A stretch of 64,000 nucleotides of DNA, taken from positions 162,652 through 226,651 of the forward strand of contig VCMS01000040.1 of the NCBI GenBank assembly GCA_022539475.1. Direction: 5' to 3'. Shown here in pieces: positions 1 to 10,469 of this stretch; position 1 is the stretch's first letter, and every line of letters begins with the position of its first letter. The notes under the pieces were generated by a model. The model was not told the origin of the DNA. It did no database searches and saw only the letters and a list, made by a program, of their open reading frames with translations. The position numbers and the translations under genes were made by a program. This DNA is from Gracilaria domingensis. Taxonomy: Eukaryota; Rhodophyta; Florideophyceae; Gracilariales; Gracilariaceae.

Positions 1-2331
1 TCTCTCTCATTTCCAGAGACGCTGTTAAAACATATTCCTCGTCTTTCTAGTTGCTTTCTTCGTAAGACGGGAAATCCTTCTCTTCACTAATTTCATTGCT
101 ACCAATTGAAACTTGTTTCGTGGGCCCTCTCCGACATAACTGTAACCGGCGTTGCGATGGTCATATGACAAAACAGAGGATTCTCGTCCAAAAACGTCGT
201 AATCCACATGTTCAATTGTACAAAAAGTTCACAGTCAAGTCCTCAATCATCTTCAGTGTCATCTGAGCAACATAATAAGCCATCAGTGGCTCAGAACCCC
301 CATCAAACGCCCTTGGCATTTCCTCGTAACTGATATCGGAAGTGACCTCCATCGCCTTGTTTTTGGTGCTTTCGTATATGAAGAGGTTCATGAATGTTCT
401 GAGAGTAACGTACCGGGAAAGCAAGGTAGGAAAAGCTGATAGCGTCGTAATTTTCTTGAGCTAGCGACGGAGGGGCCCGAACCCATTGCGTTTGTCACCG
501 AACCACCCTTTTCTATCCATCAATCTGTCCGCTTCAATTTCTCACTCACAATGTTTATGCTCGAATTGTTGTGATTGACGTAGTACCTAGTTGTAGCTGT
601 CAGACGTTGAGCCCGTCAAACTGTTTTCGACCCTTCTTCTGGTCTCGGGAACAACAATAGATACTTTTGGGCTCAGATCAATGACGATCATAGTTGAGAG
701 TGCTGATCCACTGAAGATCTTTTCTAATTCGAATATTGTCTATTACAAGGGTAGTGTGGGCTGCTCAGCCATTGCGCGTTCGCTTCCGGCAATTAGGATG
801 TGAGCTCAAAACGTATCTGATTAAAACTCGGATACAATAATCAATGCCAATGTAGAGGGTTTCAAATTGATGAGAACTGCGAAGATAGAAAAAAAGGTCA
901 TCACTTGTGAGTTGCTGCAGAAGTTTTTGGTTCTGGTGGTGTCTTAGACCTGTTCCTTCTTAGTTTATAGAGCATCCTGGACTCCAGTGAATTCTCGACG
1001 GAAGAATTAAATGAGTAGCTTATCCTTGATGTGAGGGCCAGTTTTCGATGCCTGTCACGAAAGCAGTTGGGCGCATAGTAGTAGTAGCCCTTCATTGAGA
1101 CGAAGGTCAACTAGAGCAAAAGGTTTCGTAGTCGTGGAGTGCAGCGAGTAACCTGTAGGGAGAGAACACTGGCGTCAAGGTTTGCCTGATGTACAGATTG
1201 TGATTCGACTCTAGAGGGGAAGCTGGTCCGCTTCGATTTGTGTGTAAATCGAAAGAAGGATGCGAACAAAAGGAACAAAGAATCCAGTGAAGGAAATGGA
1301 GGATATATGAAAATCAGGCTTTGTAACGACCCATAACAAATAGATGGTGGAGAGAGGGCTGAACATCAAGGGCATTATGCTGTGTTGCAAGGCGACCAAT
1401 GACTTCACCAAAATGTCAGCTGCATTTTCGGCGTAACTTCGTCCGAAGACGCTGCAGTTATTCTCGCCGCAACACCCGCGCGTGTAAGTTTACCGTGATG
1501 TTTTGCCTTTCACGAGCGAGAAAGAACGGGAATCCCTCTAACGGACACATCAAGAGATTTGTGATTCCATTTTTATCGATTCATGAATGCGAAAAGAAGT
1601 GAATCGTGCCTTTCTTTATCACAGTCTCAAGCGGTAGTTTCGTACTAGCAATGATATCCTCCACCGTCTGTGCCATAAACCATTACCTACTAAGAAGCTA
1701 ATAATAAGAGTGAAACCTTGAGTAATCTCACATCTCACTCACTCGATGAAAACTTGCGGGTCTTCCATACGAGCAATGGGGACGAAATACGAATTCTGGC
1801 GGGAAAGAAGCCCCTATAATCTGCGAAAGCGCCGACTGCCACTGCGACGAAGGAAGAAAACAACGTTCATGCTTTCCATCCGGTGCCTTGAGAGACGACA
1901 TACGAATATATGTATAATATCTATCCAGAAAAGTGGCTGTGCTTCCCAACACAAGCAGTTCAAGCTGGGAAGATAAGGCGATCCGTGGAAGGCGCCGTTC
2001 CAACATGGACTCCAACTGTGCTCATGCGATAGGTTGTCATCATGGGATCCATCTCACCACTCGTGACTTGAAGTGGACAACATTGCGTTCATGGGACAAA
2101 ACTTTTGTCTCGTCATGTGAGCATGCAGCACAAGCTCACGCAAGATAAGGTTAGCCTTCCATGTACAAGTGCCTTGTCACGTCATTGGAAACTCATGATG
2201 TTCTTTGATCACCCGAGACTTACGAGTGACGCTCACTCCAGTCAGGAATGGGCACGGAGAGAAACTCAAGAGTGATCGCGAACCCTTACAAGTTCTCGAG
2301 ACCACAAACTAAATCTCAAGATACAGCTACG
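1..2331. other. Stretch without a supportable gene
   Basis: About 2.3 kb with only short open frames, none of which I recognise. The least unlikely is a minus-strand frame at 212-424 that is preceded by a possible acceptor AG and could be one exon of an unresolved gene, but I could not connect it to a second exon. Base composition is moderate and unlike the GC-rich block that follows. No repeat or RNA gene was seen. Confidence 0.5.
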
Positions 2332-4653
2332 CTATCTTCTCCCTCGAATAGTACCACTTTCCCCCCTCGTCTGAGAACGAACCGAGTTCATTCTCAGCGA
2401 GGCATTCTCCTCCGCCGAATGGAATGGCCAAATGCTCCACTGCGGTCTGGGCCCGGTTCCATTGTTTCTCTCGCGTTCGGCAAAGCGCTTAGCACCGTAA
2501 AGGATATCAGCTCCGTTCTCGACAACCTGTTTCGCGTACGCACGTTGGAACACTCGAGATGCAAGGTCGGGAAACTCGCTTTCTTCAAGAACGTCCCCCT
2601 CATCCATAGTATCGACACTGTTTGTCACGGTGGAAGACTCACGCGCATCGGTCTTTCGGACCGGAAGCCCAGCAATACTGGTACTAAATGTGTCAGACTC
2701 AGGTTCAGGCATATCGATAATGGTGCGCAAGGCGTCGTCCAACTCAGAAGTCTGTCTCGATTGCACGTGTTGAATATCCGATCCCTCAAAGCTGCCCGAC
2801 TCGGACGGCGACAATGAGAAGGAGCCATTGCTAGTAAAATCGCTGCCATCACCACTATCCTCGTCCGTATCAAAGCTATTGGAACGACTGGCCAAGAATC
2901 GCGGTTTGAAAGAAGGCCAGACCGGAGCACTTGAGGGCCCATCATCCGGAAAGCGTTGCGGCGAATGGGGTAGTCCAGACGCACGGCGCGCGGGCATGTC
3001 AGGAGATAGGTCGATATTCGATTGAAGCGATATATCGTCATCCAACGGATTGAGCGGCTGAGCTCGATAGCGCGCCAGCAGATCGGCGAGCGGCTCCTCA
3101 CTGGGCTCGCTCTCATTCTGAGCATGACGACTCGCCTTTCGGGTGCGCTTCGCAGAGCGAGTAGGAACATCCAGACTGGCAAGCCGTCGCACGTCAAAGT
3201 CCGACACCACCCGACGCGTATTGGTGGTACGTCGTCGGAGCAGGTTGGCGTTACTCAACGTGCGCGGCGCTGGGATCTCCACGACCGGTGTGGGAGCCGG
3301 CTGCGGTTGGACAAGCGCCAGTGCCTCCAACAAATCACGCACTGCAGGCGCGGCAGCGGCATGTGACGAGTGCAACGCAAGCCGCGCCTGCAGCAACTTG
3401 GTGAGAGCGTCCAGAGTGATGTCCGCCGAAGCAAGGTCCGCGGGCGAAAGCAGGATGAACACGTTGGCCGCAGCAGCGACCATGTTGGGATGACGAGCGT
3501 GCTCCACGAGCACGAGCAACACAAGCTGCGGCAAACTGGCGGCCACAACGGCGGCGCGATTTCGATCGTAACAGTGAATGAGCTGTCTCAGCGCAAGAAG
3601 CGTGGGGTGCATGACGGTGACGTCGGCGGTATGCGGGCGAGCCGCCTCTGATAGAGAGCGCGCGGCCTGCGCGGTATGCGCGTGCTTGGCGACCTGGACG
3701 TTGCCGGAAAGCAGCTTGGCCAGCAACGACAGCGCCGGCGGCAGCGCGGCGAGCGGCAGGCGAGGGAGCACATGGACCAGAGGCGCCACCAAGGTCGGAG
3801 GCGAGGTGAAATGAATGGGGAGCGCACACAAGACGTGGATGGTAGGCAACAACTCTGCGTCGCTCGCATGGCGCAACGACGTGATGAGCTGCGGGATCAA
3901 GAGGTTGTACGGAAGATCCGCCAGAGAAGCAGGCGGGCGCAGCAAGGCGGCAAAGTAAAGCAACACATTGGGGCGACAGCTCTTGAGCTGCAAGGCGCGT
4001 ACCAACAAATGAGACATCCTCAACTCGCTCAAGGTGGTTCTCAGCTGCACGTGCTGCGCGGCCAGCAGCGCGACCAGAAAGCGGGCGGCAACCAGCACAA
4101 GTGGCGGCCTGGCGGTATGCACGGCCCTCAGCAGCGCGGAGTGCACGGCGCTCAACAAGGAGCGATCGCACAGCGCGCGACACGACGCAAACCTCGGCAG
4201 GCGCGCCAGGGCGGTGAGCGCGCGCAGCGCGGCGGCGGCGGCGGCGTCATCGTGGCTGACATCGGTCTGCAGCAGCGGCGCCCTCAAAAGCGGCAGCGCC
4301 AGCTGCGCGACGGCGGACACGACGCCCTCCTTGACGGCGTGCTCCGGCGCCGCCGGCACCAAGGCGGCCAGCACGTTGAGCGCGTCCGCGGCGTACGCGG
4401 TGAGCGTGGCGGCGCGGAGCAGCGCGGGCGCGACGTCGAAGGCCAGCAGCGCGGCGTGCGCGGCGGGGCGCAGCGCGGCGACGGCGGCCAGCGCGCGCAG
4501 AGCGGCGCGCAGCTGCGCGTACGGCGGCGCCAGCGACGCGCGCAGCGCGGCCGCGAGCAGCGACAGACGGCGCGTGCACGGCGCGGCGTCGCGGCGCGCG
4601 GCCAGCAGCTCCAACGCCGCGACGGTGAGCTCCGCGTCCGCAACGGACGTCAT
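2332..4653 (-). CDS. Helical-repeat (ARM/HEAT-like) protein with disordered C-terminus, function unknown
   Basis: Encodes about 773 residues from the ATG at 4653. The open frame runs upstream to 4809 but only through a GTG, and 4653 is the first ATG. Residues 1 to about 470 are almost entirely Leu/Ala-rich amphipathic helices, many with the spacing expected of ARM or HEAT repeats, so a scaffold or adaptor role is an inference. Residues from about 480 onward are basic, then acidic and Ser-rich (DTDEDSGDGSDF), and look disordered. I recognise no family. The 5' half is extremely GC-rich (long runs of GCG/CGC codons) while the 3' third has ordinary composition, so some of the alanine richness may come from base composition. 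The 5' end faces the tRNA-Lys gene. Confidence 0.7.
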   Translation of the reverse strand: MTSVADAELTVAALELLAARRDAAPCTRRLSLLAAALRASLAPPYAQLRAALRALAAVAALRPAAHAALLAFDVAPALLRAATLTAYAADALNVLAALVPAAPEHAVKEGVVSAVAQLALPLLRAPLLQTDVSHDDAAAAAALRALTALARLPRFASCRALCDRSLLSAVHSALLRAVHTARPPLVLVAARFLVALLAAQHVQLRTTLSELRMSHLLVRALQLKSCRPNVLLYFAALLRPPASLADLPYNLLIPQLITSLRHASDAELLPTIHVLCALPIHFTSPPTLVAPLVHVLPRLPLAALPPALSLLAKLLSGNVQVAKHAHTAQAARSLSEAARPHTADVTVMHPTLLALRQLIHCYDRNRAAVVAASLPQLVLLVLVEHARHPNMVAAAANVFILLSPADLASADITLDALTKLLQARLALHSSHAAAAPAVRDLLEALALVQPQPAPTPVVEIPAPRTLSNANLLRRRTTNTRRVVSDFDVRRLASLDVPTRSAKRTRKASRHAQNESEPSEEPLADLLARYRAQPLNPLDDDISLQSNIDLSPDMPARRASGLPHSPQRFPDDGPSSAPVWPSFKPRFLASRSNSFDTDEDSGDGSDFTSNGSFSLSPSESGSFEGSDIQHVQSRQTSELDDALRTIIDMPEPESDTFSTSIAGLPVRKTDARESSTVTNSVDTMDEGDVLEESEFPDLASRVFQRAYAKQVVENGADILYGAKRFAERERNNGTGPRPQWSIWPFHSAEENASLRMNSVRSQTRGESGTIRGRR

Positions 4654-4939
4654 CGCGGCGGCGGGCGGTGGGCGGTGGGGCGCGCTCGCGTAGCGTCGCC
4701 TCTCGTCTCGTCGCGGCCTCGACGTGGTCACGGCCGCGTGCGCGAAGCAGACAAGCGCGCCAGACGCGCGCAGCGAGCGGCGCGCGAGCGCGGCGCGCAC
4801 GCGCGGCACGTGGACACGTGCGGCGCGGTACGTAAGCGCGGACGTGTGTTTTGATGTGTTTTGTGCGGGGCGCGCGCTTTCGATTCAAACGAGGCGCCTC
4901 CGATTCAAACGCGCGCTGCGGTTCGACCTGCGGCTTCGA

Positions 4940-4993
4940 TTCAGATGGCATTCAGATGGCTTTCAGATGGCTTTCAGATGGCTTTCAGATGGC
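4940..4993. repeat. Five tandem copies of an 11-bp unit (TTTCAGATGGC)
   Basis: Five head-to-tail copies, the first two 10-11 bp and the last three exact 11-mers. They lie about 290 bp upstream of the ATG of the helical-repeat gene and about 60 bp beyond the tRNA-Lys 3' end. Could be a repeated factor-binding site or simple slippage. Confidence 0.9.
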
Positions 4994-5039
4994 GCGCGCT
5001 GCATGCGCTTACCGTTGGGCGGTTCAAAATTTGAAACGC

Positions 5040-5043
5040 AAAA
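5040..5043 (-). terminator. Pol III terminator of tRNA-Lys
   Basis: A run of four T on the minus strand, nine bases past the tRNA 3' end. This is the minimal RNA polymerase III stop and fits the tRNA orientation. Confidence 0.65.
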
Positions 5044-5052
5044 CGGAGGAGC

Positions 5053-5125
5053 CACCTCCCGCGGGGCTCGAACCCGCGACCAACAGATTAAGAGTCTGTC
5101 GCTCTACCGACTGAGCTAGGGAGGC
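5053..5125 (-). tRNA. tRNA-Lys (anticodon CTT)
   Basis: A 73-nt tRNA that folds as a clean cloverleaf: 7-bp acceptor stem (GCCTCCC/GGGAGGT), discriminator G, D arm with A box TAGCTCAGTCGG, anticodon loop CTCTTAA with anticodon CTT, and T arm with GCGGG/CCCGC and B box GGTTCGAGCCC. No intron and no encoded CCA. Reads AAG codons in the cytosol. Its first ten bases overlap the last codons and the TAG stop of the amylosucrase-like gene on the same strand. Confidence 0.97.
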
Positions 5126-5287
5126 GCGCTGCCGCCAGCGGCGCCTGTCGCAGCCGCTTTATCGCCCAGCCGCAGCAGCCACGCGCCCAGCGGCGCGATG
5201 CGCCACCGCACGCAGGCGCCCTCGCAGTCGCCCGCCACGCGCGCGCCGCTCAGCTCGTCCGTGAACGCCAGCGCGCCGGCCGTCGCC

Positions 5288-5342
<55 letters not shown>

Positions 5343-7326
5343 GCCACGCGTCGCGCCACAGCGCGCGCAGCTGGCGCACGGGCACGCGCACGTCGCGCGG
5401 CTCGTGCGCGAGGTTCACCACGCCGAGCAGCGCGCGCGGCCCGCCGCCGCGCGCCGCGCACAGCACGTCGGCGTGGCCGCCGTCCACGGGCGTGAGCGCG
5501 CCGTCGCGCAGCGCCGCGCCGCGCGCCGCGCGCAGCGCGTTGAGGCGCCGCACCGCGGCGCACGCCGGCGACGAGCGCTCGCGCTGCGCCAGCGCGCGCG
5601 CGCCGATGGCGCCGCGCTGCAGCCAGCGCCCGTCCACGCACGCGCCCTTGCGCACGTACACGCCCAGCTTCTGCATGCGCGCGTGCATCCGGGCCGCCTG
5701 CGCGCGCATCAGCTGCCAGTCGCTGCGCACGCCCAGCTCGCTGCCTTCGTACACCATGGGCGTGCCGCGCGCCAGGTACAGCGCCACCAGCGCGCCGCGG
5801 ATCCGCTCCGGCGAGCCGCCGAGGCAGTCGGCGAGCCGCCCGCCGGCGCTCATGCCGTTCTTGAACACCATCCCGCCGTGGCTGCGGATGTACTCCGCCA
5901 TCCATCGTCGAACCTCCCTGGGGAAGAACCCCATGTAAGTCTCATCGTGATGTTCCAGCAGGTTCAGCCACTCCGCATGCTTGGCCAGCACGCTCGCCTC
6001 GAACGTCGCGCGCCAGAACGGCCCCACTGTGCGCAAGTATGTACTTTCTCGCAGCGCCGCCTGCATCTCGAACGCAGCAAGCAGGTCCCCCTCGCTCGCG
6101 CACGCCACCTGGTTCCAGTGCGTCGCTGTCCCGCTGTAGCGCGCCACAAACCGGCTGTCGCGCACCACCTCCGGCATCAGAATCGCCCGTGCGTTCACGT
6201 GTTTCACGAATGCCTTGAATAGTGCCAGCAGCGTGTGCGTCTCTGCCAGACCTTCTGCGTTTGTCCCTGCTTTCTTTATCCAATGCAACGCCGCGTCCAT
6301 TCGCTTTGCCAGTACGCCGCTGCACAGCTCTCGTCCCAGAATCGCAAACATCTCTTCGAGCACGTCGACGTTCTGCAGGTTCAGGTCCACCTGGAACGGG
6401 TAGAACGAGCGGTAGAATTGGTACGTCTTGCCATTAATCTCCACCCACAGCCCGTGCGTACGGTCTGCGTCAGGGAACACCACCAACCGTTCACTGATTG
6501 TTCCGTCGGGGTCGCGGTACTTGCAGATAATATCTCCGTCCCTATCACTCTCCTCGATCTTCTCTCGTCCATTTCTTTGAACGTAATAGTTGATGTACTT
6601 TTCCTCCCCATGCACCGCGCGCTGAAACCACTCATGTTCGGTCGACGTGTGATTGAAGATTCCGTCTGTGGCCACCCGAATTCCGTGTTCGAATGCATCG
6701 TCCATGAACCGCGAAAACGCTGCTTCTCCGCCCAGGCTTTCTCGTGTCTCGTAGCGAGATACATCGTACCCACCGTCTGCCATCGGAGACTCGTAGTGTG
6801 GTAGCACGCACAAGTTGCGAAATCCTTGTCGCTTTAAATATGGCAAAACAGCTCGTAAGCTATCAAAGTCTCCTTCTTCTTTCCCTTCTTCCACGCCCAT
6901 GTCCTGCACGTACAGCAGATACCAAGCGTCCTTGTACCAATCTTCCGGTAAACTGTCTTCCCATTCTAACACGCGCTTTGGCAACGCATCTCGAGCACGT
7001 TCCACTTGCTCATAAAACACTTCTTGAAGGCGTTCCCAGTGTACACCAACGAGTTGCTTGCAGAGTGTTCCCACTGCGCGTACGTCATCCGCTGTCGTCA
7101 AGCCTCTTTGCAAAGCGCGCAACGAGCTACCAGAAGGGGGGACATTTTGAGGCGAAGGGGAAGAGTTTGCTGATGCCAACGAGTGAAGCTTTTCAGTCAA
7201 CGCTGCTATTTCTCTCTCTTGCTGCTCGATGATAGCTGTCAAGTCGCGATTACTCAGCCGTTCGGACTCCTTTGCCAACTGTGAGCCCGTGAGCTCTTCT
7301 TGCGCCCTCCCGGATCCCGCAGACAT
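5116..7326 (-). CDS. Amylosucrase-like GH13 glucosyltransferase/glucosidase
   Basis: A 736-residue GH13 protein. Residues about 25-60 are a predicted coiled coil, and the (beta/alpha)8 barrel begins near 125. Catalytic features are present: region I with D221, N225 and H226 (DGIFNHTS), nucleophile D344 in KRMDAA, acid/base E386 in LMPEVV, and transition-state Asp D461 in EHHDET. The blocks DGGYDVSRYE and FNHTSTEHEW match amylosucrase (GH13_4), which transfers glucose from sucrose to alpha-glucan, more closely than alpha-amylase. The substrate here is inferred; trehalose-synthase or hydrolase activity is possible. The start is the ATG at 7326. The C-terminal beta domain contains an unbroken run of about 18 Gly. 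The last residues and the stop are encoded by the 5' end of tRNA-Lys. The 5' half has ordinary composition and the 3' half is extremely GC-rich. Confidence 0.88.
5288..5342. repeat. (CCG)n trinucleotide tract inside the GH13 gene
   Basis: About 18 uninterrupted CCG/GGC triplets, read as polyglycine in the C-terminal domain of the amylosucrase-like enzyme. It lies at a domain edge, so it probably forms a flexible linker and may vary in length. Confidence 0.9.
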
Positions 7327-7967
7327 GATGATATTGAGGCCGAGCTACTCTTGTACAATGCTCGCGGTGGGCTTGAAGAAACGTTCTTCTAGAGTTTTAT
7401 CTTTTCAAGTTGCTCAAGCTCTGTGTTTTACGAGCTTTGACCTACCGTTTTAGAAGACAACTCTACAAGCCGAGGGATCATTCAATTTCGCATTATCAAC
7501 CATGGACCAGAGTTTTTGGATATTCAGAGGTAGACGCTTGCACTGAATAGCAGATAGATACCTAGTGTCACCTGTGTTTCTCGGGGAATCTCCGTCAGTT
7601 CGGTACAACCAACCTTTTTAACTCTGCCCTTGGCGACGCTGGATGCGCTACCTTGCTTGATCTCGCTGACAACTTCTAGTCTGAAATCCTCATTTTTGAG
7701 CCCCAGCCCTCTTGCTTGCGCCTTGAACGACACGCGTTGTTCAGATCTTCGGGAAGCTGTGTTAAACACCCGAATCCCAGCGAAAGGGGATGTGTGAGTC
7801 TTAGCCCTTCGTATTCGTCGTACAAGCAAAATACAGGACAGATCGTGAGTAAGGCAGCTCCGACAACCCTTTCAATACTTAGTGCGGTTTCAATCGTATG
7901 CATCTCTAATCACACAGACTGCTAGCAAAGGATTAAAGCTCCTCACATCTATTGAGCTCTAATCGCC
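7327..7967. other. Divergent intergenic region
   Basis: Lies between the start of the GH13 gene (minus) and the start of methionine aminopeptidase (plus), so it should hold both promoters. Only short unsupported frames are present, and no TATA box or repeat was found. Confidence 0.5.
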
Positions 7968-9098
7968 ATGAATTTCGATGGCCTCTCCTCCTCATTCGTT
8001 TCATCATTCCCGGTGACATGTGGTTCACATTTCCTTCCGTCTTCGTCGCATTATCAGCTCAAGACCGGTAACCGCTCAAGTCTATCTCGACATAGAACCA
8101 AGGCTCCCCCGACTTCGGCACCTATCACTATGAAGCAGAAGAAGTCGTACACGCGTGCACCGAAAGGCTTCAGTATGGCGCAAATACCCCGCTTCAAATT
8201 CACAGGGAAGCTCCGTCCTGGAACAGTGCTTCAACGTCGGCCTGTTCCTGAAGAAATACGTCGCCCAGACTATTGGAAGGATGGAAAACCAAAAGCAAAA
8301 CTGCCTCGCTTCGCTTCGGAAATATTGAGTCTAACTGATGACGAGATTGAGAAGATGCGGGTTTCTTGTCGCATGGCCCGTGAAGTGCTCGATATTGCGG
8401 GCCAGATGGTCAAACCGGGTGTGATTACAGATGAGATTGATGAAGTCGTGCACGAAGAAACCATAAAACGTGGAGCGTATCCATCCCCACTCAACTACAA
8501 CGGGTTTCCAAAGTCGTGCTGCACGTCCATCAACGAAGTGGTGTGCCACGGCATTCCCGACACGACAGCGTTGGTGGACGGAGATATTATAAACATTGAT
8601 GTGACATTATACTACGATGGATATCATGGTGATTGCTCAGAAACGTTTCTTGTTGGCAATGTTGACGAGCGCGGGCGGAAACTTGTACGAGTAACGCATG
8701 AATGCCTGGAAAAGGCTATCGAGATTTGTGAGCCGGATTTACCAGTCAAGAGAATTGGGAGAGTGATAGAGGATCATGCCAAGAGTCACGGGTTCACCGT
8801 CGTTCGCAACTTCTGTGGGCATGGCGTCAACTCCATTTTCCACACCACACCCAATGTCATGCATTTCAACAACAACGAGCCTGCTGGTATTCTCAAGCCG
8901 GGAGTTACATTTTCGATTGAACCCATGATTAACGAAGGAACTCATCGGAATGTCACATGGCCTGATGACTGGACAACTACTACATTGGATGGAAAGCGAA
9001 GTGCTCAATTCGAGCATACGCTGCTCATCACGGATAACGGCGTAGAGCGGTTGACCAAAAAGTTGGCGTCCAGCCCGAAGTACTTCTGGGAGCAATAA
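7968..9098 (+). CDS. Type I methionine aminopeptidase, probably organellar
   Basis: Removes the initiator Met from nascent proteins. The 376-residue frame opens at the ATG at 7968. Residues 1 to about 55 are Ser/Arg-rich with almost no acidic residues, as in a plastid or mitochondrial transit peptide. The catalytic pita-bread fold occupies about 120-370. All five metal ligands are visible: Asp in INIDVT, Asp in HGDCSET, His in CGHGVN, Glu in SIEPMIN and Glu in FEHTLL. The N-terminal MYND-type zinc finger of cytosolic MAP1 is absent, which supports an organelle form (MAP1B/C/D type). Alternative downstream Met codons (KQKKSY or AQIPRF) could give a shorter product. Confidence 0.93.
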   Translation: MNFDGLSSSFVSSFPVTCGSHFLPSSSHYQLKTGNRSSLSRHRTKAPPTSAPITMKQKKSYTRAPKGFSMAQIPRFKFTGKLRPGTVLQRRPVPEEIRRPDYWKDGKPKAKLPRFASEILSLTDDEIEKMRVSCRMAREVLDIAGQMVKPGVITDEIDEVVHEETIKRGAYPSPLNYNGFPKSCCTSINEVVCHGIPDTTALVDGDIINIDVTLYYDGYHGDCSETFLVGNVDERGRKLVRVTHECLEKAIEICEPDLPVKRIGRVIEDHAKSHGFTVVRNFCGHGVNSIFHTTPNVMHFNNNEPAGILKPGVTFSIEPMINEGTHRNVTWPDDWTTTTLDGKRSAQFEHTLLITDNGVERLTKKLASSPKYFWEQ

Positions 9099-9500
9099 AT
9101 GATGTCCATGCTTGGGAGTTTGAATTTTGATGCAGAGTTGCCTAACCTACCACCTCCAATGCATATAAGGATAAAGTGCTGTGAAGAGCTGTGGTTAAGC
9201 ATTGGTCGAGAACTTCTTTGGCTGTTTTAAAAAGAGAATCCTCGTGCTGCATGTTAACGTGACGCAAGCTCTATGTTAACGAACGAGACCTTTAGTTAAG
9301 GGGCTATGTACTATGTACTATGTTCTATGTTCTATGTTCTATGTTCTATGTTCACCACTCCAGTGCTCTTTCACCGCTTTGTAAGCAGGCAACCAAGATA
9401 TATATGTAGAATTGGGAATTGTACGCAGTAGAAACAAACAGCTACTTGAGACATGACTCTTGATTCCCAATATCTGAACTTAATATACAACGACGTTTCA
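9099..9500. other. 3' intergenic region with a heptanucleotide microsatellite
   Basis: Separates two convergent genes. It contains about seven slightly varying copies of ACTATGT/TCTATGT at 9304-9352. Nothing else is recognised. Confidence 0.6.
9304..9352. repeat. (TATGTWC)n microsatellite, about seven copies
   Basis: Consecutive 7-bp units, the first two with A and the rest with T at one position. It lies in the shared 3' region of two convergent genes. Confidence 0.85.
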
Positions 9501-10262
9501 CTAAAATCCACCATAGTGAGGTACGCCATTCTTGTAATACCTTGGAGTGGTACCCATGATTTGACCGAGACGGGTTAAATGCTCTTGATTCTTCCGCAGG
9601 ATTGCCTCCCGTTGCTCTTGTTCTGACTGAAGGCGGAATTGAAGCATCCGCATCTGGTTGACAGTCTGCGTCTCCGCCCCTTCTTGCGCCTGTTTCATTT
9701 GACTTAATTGTGCGAATTGGTTTTCCATATCTTCTCGACACATCTTTAGCATGATTTGATAACTAGGATAGGTTTCCCTCACGCATACCAAAGTCCCTAA
9801 GGCAATCTCACAATGAACTTGAACTCCATCACGAGATGATGTCTGGCTACTTTTCCTTTCCAGGAAACTTAGTTGCTCTTGTTGGCTCAAATGTTTGGGA
9901 AAGCCGTGTATATTCTGGGCGAAAAGAAGCAAGTCATCCACAGAGCCCCAGTACGTCTCCACAACGCCCGAGTCCAGCAAGTTGATGATCGGAATTTGAG
10001 CGGGTGTAGAAGCCATAATCGTCATGAAGACCTCCTTGTGCGCAGAGATAATCCACGACTTGGTTTTTTCATCCGTAATGAACTGCCCATTCACATTGCT
10101 CGTCACCTGGTTCACCTTTGGCATTTCACTCGAGGCACCAGTCGAATGCAGGGCATTGTTGTGGGCGGCATTGGTCTGGGCAGTATCGATTTTGTCGACA
10201 ACGGTTTGTAGCTTCTGGAGCGATCCTTTTAGAAATGTACCCCATTGACCACGGCGGCTCAT
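9501..10262 (-). CDS. Coiled-coil protein of unknown function
   Basis: About 253 residues from the ATG at 10262. An in-frame ATG at 10469 would add 69 residues rich in Ser/Pro with few acidic residues, which could be a targeting peptide. The middle (about residues 60-170) is a mixed alpha/beta region, and the C-terminal third (about 175-235) is strongly Gln/Glu-rich and predicted coiled coil, ending in a Gly/Tyr/Pro tail. I do not recognise a family. Composition and frame length support a real gene. It converges on methionine aminopeptidase. Confidence 0.7.
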   Translation of the reverse strand: MSRRGQWGTFLKGSLQKLQTVVDKIDTAQTNAAHNNALHSTGASSEMPKVNQVTSNVNGQFITDEKTKSWIISAHKEVFMTIMASTPAQIPIINLLDSGVVETYWGSVDDLLLFAQNIHGFPKHLSQQEQLSFLERKSSQTSSRDGVQVHCEIALGTLVCVRETYPSYQIMLKMCREDMENQFAQLSQMKQAQEGAETQTVNQMRMLQFRLQSEQEQREAILRKNQEHLTRLGQIMGTTPRYYKNGVPHYGGF

Positions 10263-10469
10263 AATGTTAGCTCGGACGGAGACGTGTGGAGGGAGATGAA
10301 TGAACGAAGGGGTTGAGCGGAATAGTTGAGACGAGCCGGTTGGTGGCGGACATGGGAAGACTGCAGTGGCTGGAAGTGGTGTTGCTGCTCTGCTCGGCGT
10401 GCAAAACGACGCATGTTGAGCGAAAACAATGCGGGGACAACACTTTATGTGCGTCCTCCATGTTCTCAT

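Larger units (their letters stand above)
4654..5052. other. Intergenic promoter region of the helical-repeat gene
   Basis: GC-rich upstream region of the 2332-4653 gene. It holds a direct repeat of a GATTCAAACG-like element near 4880-4910 and the five-copy TTTCAGATGGC array at 4940-4993. No TATA box is evident. Confidence 0.5.

Noticed and set aside
1-2331. Minus-strand frames at 25-207 and 212-424 as exons of one gene
   Set aside because: I could find no donor/acceptor pair that joins them in phase and no recognisable domain.
3676-4854. 392-codon plus-strand frame rich in Gln/Arg
   Set aside because: Antisense shadow of the helical-repeat gene in a GC island.
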